A DNA stretch of 32,812 nucleotides from CAZACQ01 sp964483725 (GTDB taxonomy: Bacteria; Patescibacteriota; Gracilibacteria; Absconditabacterales; Absconditicoccaceae), in NCBI GenBank assembly GCA_964483725.1, contig CAZACQ010000012.1, forward strand, positions 1-32,812, given 5' to 3'. Of this stretch, positions 29,739 through 32,812 are shown piece by piece. The translations under genes were made by a program, and so were the position numbers. The number at the start of each line of letters is the position of its first letter. Positions within the stretch are counted from its first letter, which is position 1. The notes under the pieces are model-generated. The model had not been told where the DNA came from. It saw only the letters and a list, made by a program, of their open reading frames with translations, and did not search any database.

Positions 29739-32603
29739 ATGAGTAATTTTGATTTTTCAGAAATAATTATAAAGTGAGCAAGGACAAATAATTTAAAAAA
29801 TATAGATATAAGTCTTCCCAAAAATAAGCTAATTACAATAACTTGAGTTAGTGGTTCATGAAAATCTACATTAGCATTCAATACAATTTATAAAGAATGA
29901 CAATTTAGGTATATTGAGTCTTTGTCAAGTTATCTTAGACAGTTTTTTAATTTGTGAGAGAGGCCTGATGTTGATTATTGTCAATGATTTTCTCCAGCTA
30001 TAGCAATTGAACAAAATAAAAAAGTATGAAATAGTAGAAGTACTGTGGGTACAATGACTGAAGTAGATGATTATCTAAGGTTACTTTTTGCAAAACTTTG
30101 AGATATTTATTGTTATTCTTGTGGTTCGCAAATCAAATCCCAAACTACAGATAATATATACAATCAAATACTTGATAAATATGAAAATGATAAACTTTAT
30201 TTGCTGCAAGATGTTTGAAACTTCAACTCTTTAAATGACTTTTTGAAGTTTGTAAGGAAAAACAGAAAAAAAGTAGATTCTGGTAAATGACATATAAGAT
30301 ATTTAGTTCAAATTTGAGATAGTAAAAACTATGAACTAGTAGAATATTTTTATCTAGAAGATCCAAATATACCAGATGACAAATTTCCTATAAAGGTCTT
30401 TGGCATTTTTGATCGTATAACTTTGAATGATAAAAACAAGTCTAGACTTAAAGAATGAATAGTTAAAGTTTTATTGGAAAAAAATAAGTTATGAATAGCT
30501 AGTTGATGAATAGTAGAGTGGTATACTGATAAAAATTTCTGCCCAGATTGTGATATAGTTTATCCTGACTTTACAACTCAACATTTTTCACCAAATAGGC
30601 AAGAATGAGCTTGTGAAACATGTCACTGACTTGGTCAAACATTGCAAGTAGATTTGGAAAAGATGATTGATGAAAACAGTAAATATCTAGAAGCTATACT
30701 TCCATGGAGAGATTCTGCAATGTGACAATGAATTTTAGAAAGACTTTGATCAAAATATTGAATTGATACTAATTTACAATGGAAATATTTAGAAGACTGG
30801 TTTAAGGATGTTGTTATAAATTGAGATGATTCATTATTGAGAATATGAATGTGAGGGAAATACATAAGTATGTATTACAAATGAATTGAAGATGTTATCA
30901 CTCAACAATACAATAAGTGATTACTTACTGTAGACTTCCAGGCTATGTTAAATATGAGAACTTGTCCAAGTTGTAATTGAGCTAAATTAAAACAACAAAG
31001 CTTGAATGTTTATATATCTCCCAATAAAACAACAAAATATAATATATTTGATTTACAAAACCTTACTATTGATAAATTAGTAGATATATTAAAAAAATTT
31101 CATAAAAATACATCAAAAGATAAAGACTTAGTATCTAGAATAATTACTCCACTTATAGATAGGGTCTCAACCATAACCTGACTTTGACTAAATCATATAA
31201 GTTTATCTAGACAAATATGAACTTTATCATGATGAGAGATACAAAGACTTAGATTGGCAAAACAACTTGGTAATCGTCTTACATGAATTATATATGTATT
31301 GGATGAGCCAACAATTTGATTAGATGAAGAGGAAATTAAAAAAACTATAAAAGCTATTAAATCCTTGAAAGATATGTGAAATACTATAGTTGTAGTTGAG
31401 CATAATGAAGAATTTATTAAAAATTCTGATTGGATAGTGGAAATATGACCTTGAGCTTGAGACTTTGGTTGAGAAGTTGTTTTTAACTGAACTTATAAAG
31501 AATTTCTGAAGTCTAATACATTGACATCCCAATATATTTCTTGAAATAGAACTGTAGAAGTAGATTTTGATCATAAGCTTAGCAATAATTTTGTTGATAT
31601 TAAAAAGGCTAATAAACATAATTTAAATAACTTAGATGTAAAATTTAATTTATGAAGCTTTACTATCATAACTTGATGATCTTGAGCATGAAAAACTACA
31701 TTAATGTATGATATTTTTTATAATTTCTTACAAGAGAAACAAAAATTTATTCAGTGATTTATTAGGCTTAAATTACTAAAAGAATGATACTCTTGGTCAG
31801 ATATAATATCTTGACCTATACTAAAGCCCCAAGAATATAAAGAACTGGAAGCTTTGGCATTGCAAGAATATTTTAAAGATATTGGAGTAGATACAATTAG
31901 AGGTGCTGAAAATATTGATAATGTTCTTTATGTAGACCAAGCTAGTATATGAAAGACTCCTAGATCTTGTCCTGCTACATTTATTGGTGTTTTTGATGAT
32001 ATTAGGAAGATTTTTGCATGAACAACTGATGCAAAAATGTTAGGTTTTGATTCATGACATTTTAGCTTTAATTCAAAAAAATGATCATGTACTGAATGTG
32101 ATTGATATGGTCATAAAAAAGTTGAATTACAGTTTTTACCAGATACTTATATAGCTTGTGAATTATGTAACTGAAAAAGATATAAATCAGAAATATTAGC
32201 TATAAAATGGAATGGTAAGACAATAGCTGATGTGTTACAAATGTATATTAAAGATGCTTTGCTTTTCTTTGAAGATATATGATTTATAAAAGATAAGTTA
32301 CAACTTTTGGTAGATATTTGACTTGGTTATTTGAAAATGTGACAACCTGCTCATACTTTATCATGATGAGAAAGTCAAAGGCTAAAATTAGTTAAGCATT
32401 TATTAAAAACTTATAGATGACATACAGTATATTTCTTGGATGAACCAACTGTTTGACTTCATCCCCAGGATATAGAGAAACTATTGAATGTATTGAAGAG
32501 ATTTCTAGATAATTGAGATAGTATATTTATGATAGAACATGATAAGAACTTACTTAAGTTCGCTGATCATGTTATTAAGCTGGAAAACTGATCTATAGTA
32601 TAA
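29739..32603 (+). CDS. uvrA: Excinuclease ABC subunit A
   Basis: 954 residues, full length. Opening IIIKGARTNNLKNIDISLP, first Walker A GVSGSGKS (36-43), UvrB-binding and insertion regions, zinc-module cysteines CPDC and CETCHGLG, first ABC signature LSGGEIQRLRLA with DEPTIGLDEEE. Second half: Walker A GGSGAGKT (646-653), zinc finger CTECDGYG with CELCNGKRY, second signature LSGGESQRLKL and DEPTVGLHPQD. Almost all of these glycines are TGA. UvrA dimers scan DNA for bulky lesions and load UvrB. The start is fixed by the conserved N-terminus; an ATG at 29701 is in another frame. It follows the amidotransferase fusion by 78 bases without a terminator. Confidence 0.97.
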
Positions 32604-32766
32604 ATGTTTATGTAATCTTAAATAAAATTCTTGTAATAGCAACTTTAAAATGTCAGTAAAAAAACAAAAATAGAAATGTCACAAAAAATATAAATAATTA
32701 AGAAATAATATCAAATAGTAATTCATTATTTCAAGATAATAATTTAAATTTTCAAAGCATAGATCT

Positions 32767-32808
32767 AACAACATTTACTTGCTTTCAAGCAGGTAAATGT
32801 TGTTTTTT
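32767..32808 (+). terminator. Strong intrinsic terminator at the end of the window
   Basis: AACAACATTTAC (32767-32778) pairs with GTAAATGTTGTT (32793-32804), with an inner TGCTT/AAGCA stem, then a T-run. It lies 163 bases after uvrA. The stretch between holds no convincing gene, only a weak stem-loop (GAAATAAT/ATTATTTC, 32702-32732), so this may end a long uvrA 3' tail or a small RNA. Confidence 0.85.
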
Positions 32809-32812
32809 ATGT

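Noticed and set aside
70..32603. TGA as tryptophan (code 4, mycoplasma-like) or as selenocysteine
   Set aside because: Conserved tryptophans are coded by TGG and TGA meets conserved glycines; selenocysteine would not occur tens of times per gene at glycine sites.
32530..32736. Minus-strand open frame starting at about 32727 and running into uvrA
   Set aside because: It is mostly Phe/Tyr/Leu low-complexity sequence, runs antisense into the conserved end of uvrA, and has no recognisable feature.

Overview
The window reads coherently only if TGA is translated as glycine (genetic code 25). With the standard code almost every gene is cut into fragments. With TGA = Gly the reading frames run full length, and TGA falls on invariant glycines: the GGDEF active site, several Walker A loops, the ABC signature of UvrA, the G boxes of a histidine kinase and the GRIGNF motif of Lgt. 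All 27 genes called here end in TAA (22) or TAG (5). Together with the very low G+C content, this points to Candidatus Absconditabacteria (SR1) or Gracilibacteria (BD1-5/GN02) in the Patescibacteria/CPR. The sequence alone does not let me choose between the two. Start codons lack a recognisable Shine-Dalgarno sequence and are preceded by A/T-only leaders.

Layout. (1) 70-3601: a DUF192 membrane protein, a GGDEF diguanylate cyclase, a convergent shikimate-kinase-like P-loop kinase with altered substrate residues, a PAP2/BcrC-type lipid phosphatase and a histidine phosphatase. (2) 3619-5938: replicative helicase dnaB, then a short protein that looks like a decayed PriA helicase, then a 60-residue membrane protein. 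(3) 5950-7277: a strong promoter with a 5' stem-loop driving a VirB2/T4SS-type small pilin, a terminator, and a membrane-anchored DUF1566 surface protein. (4) 7302-10187: argS and trpS. (5) 10190-11411: a winged-helix, AbiEi-like regulator on the minus strand, with paired direct repeats in its promoter, divergent from a small unknown gene. (6) 11539-13685: trxA and uvrC. (7) 13859-21107, the cell-envelope block: an FKBP lipoprotein, an unknown anchored protein, lgt, a 1094-residue secreted PKD/thrombospondin-3 protein holding a nearly perfect 231-bp tandem duplication, and a WecG/TagA glycosyltransferase. (8) 21104-23965: an unknown helical protein on the minus strand, divergent from a membrane protein with a PP2C-like cytoplasmic half. 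(9) 24063-29660: a compact signalling cluster of a soluble triple-PAS histidine kinase, a response regulator with a cysteine-rich tail, and a 1084-residue fusion of class I glutamine amidotransferase, methyltransferase-like domain and degenerate receiver. (10) 29739-32603: uvrA, with a strong terminator at the end of the window.

How the genes fit together. Lgt would lipidate the FKBP lipoprotein encoded two genes upstream. TagA and the large PKD protein belong to surface building. UvrA and UvrC are two of the three excision-repair subunits; no uvrB lies here. The kinase, regulator and amidotransferase fusion overlap or nearly touch and probably form one operon. That fusion is the best candidate here for an undescribed system. 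No tRNA, rRNA, CRISPR array, insertion sequence or prophage was seen, and no gene-free stretch exceeds about 210 bases.
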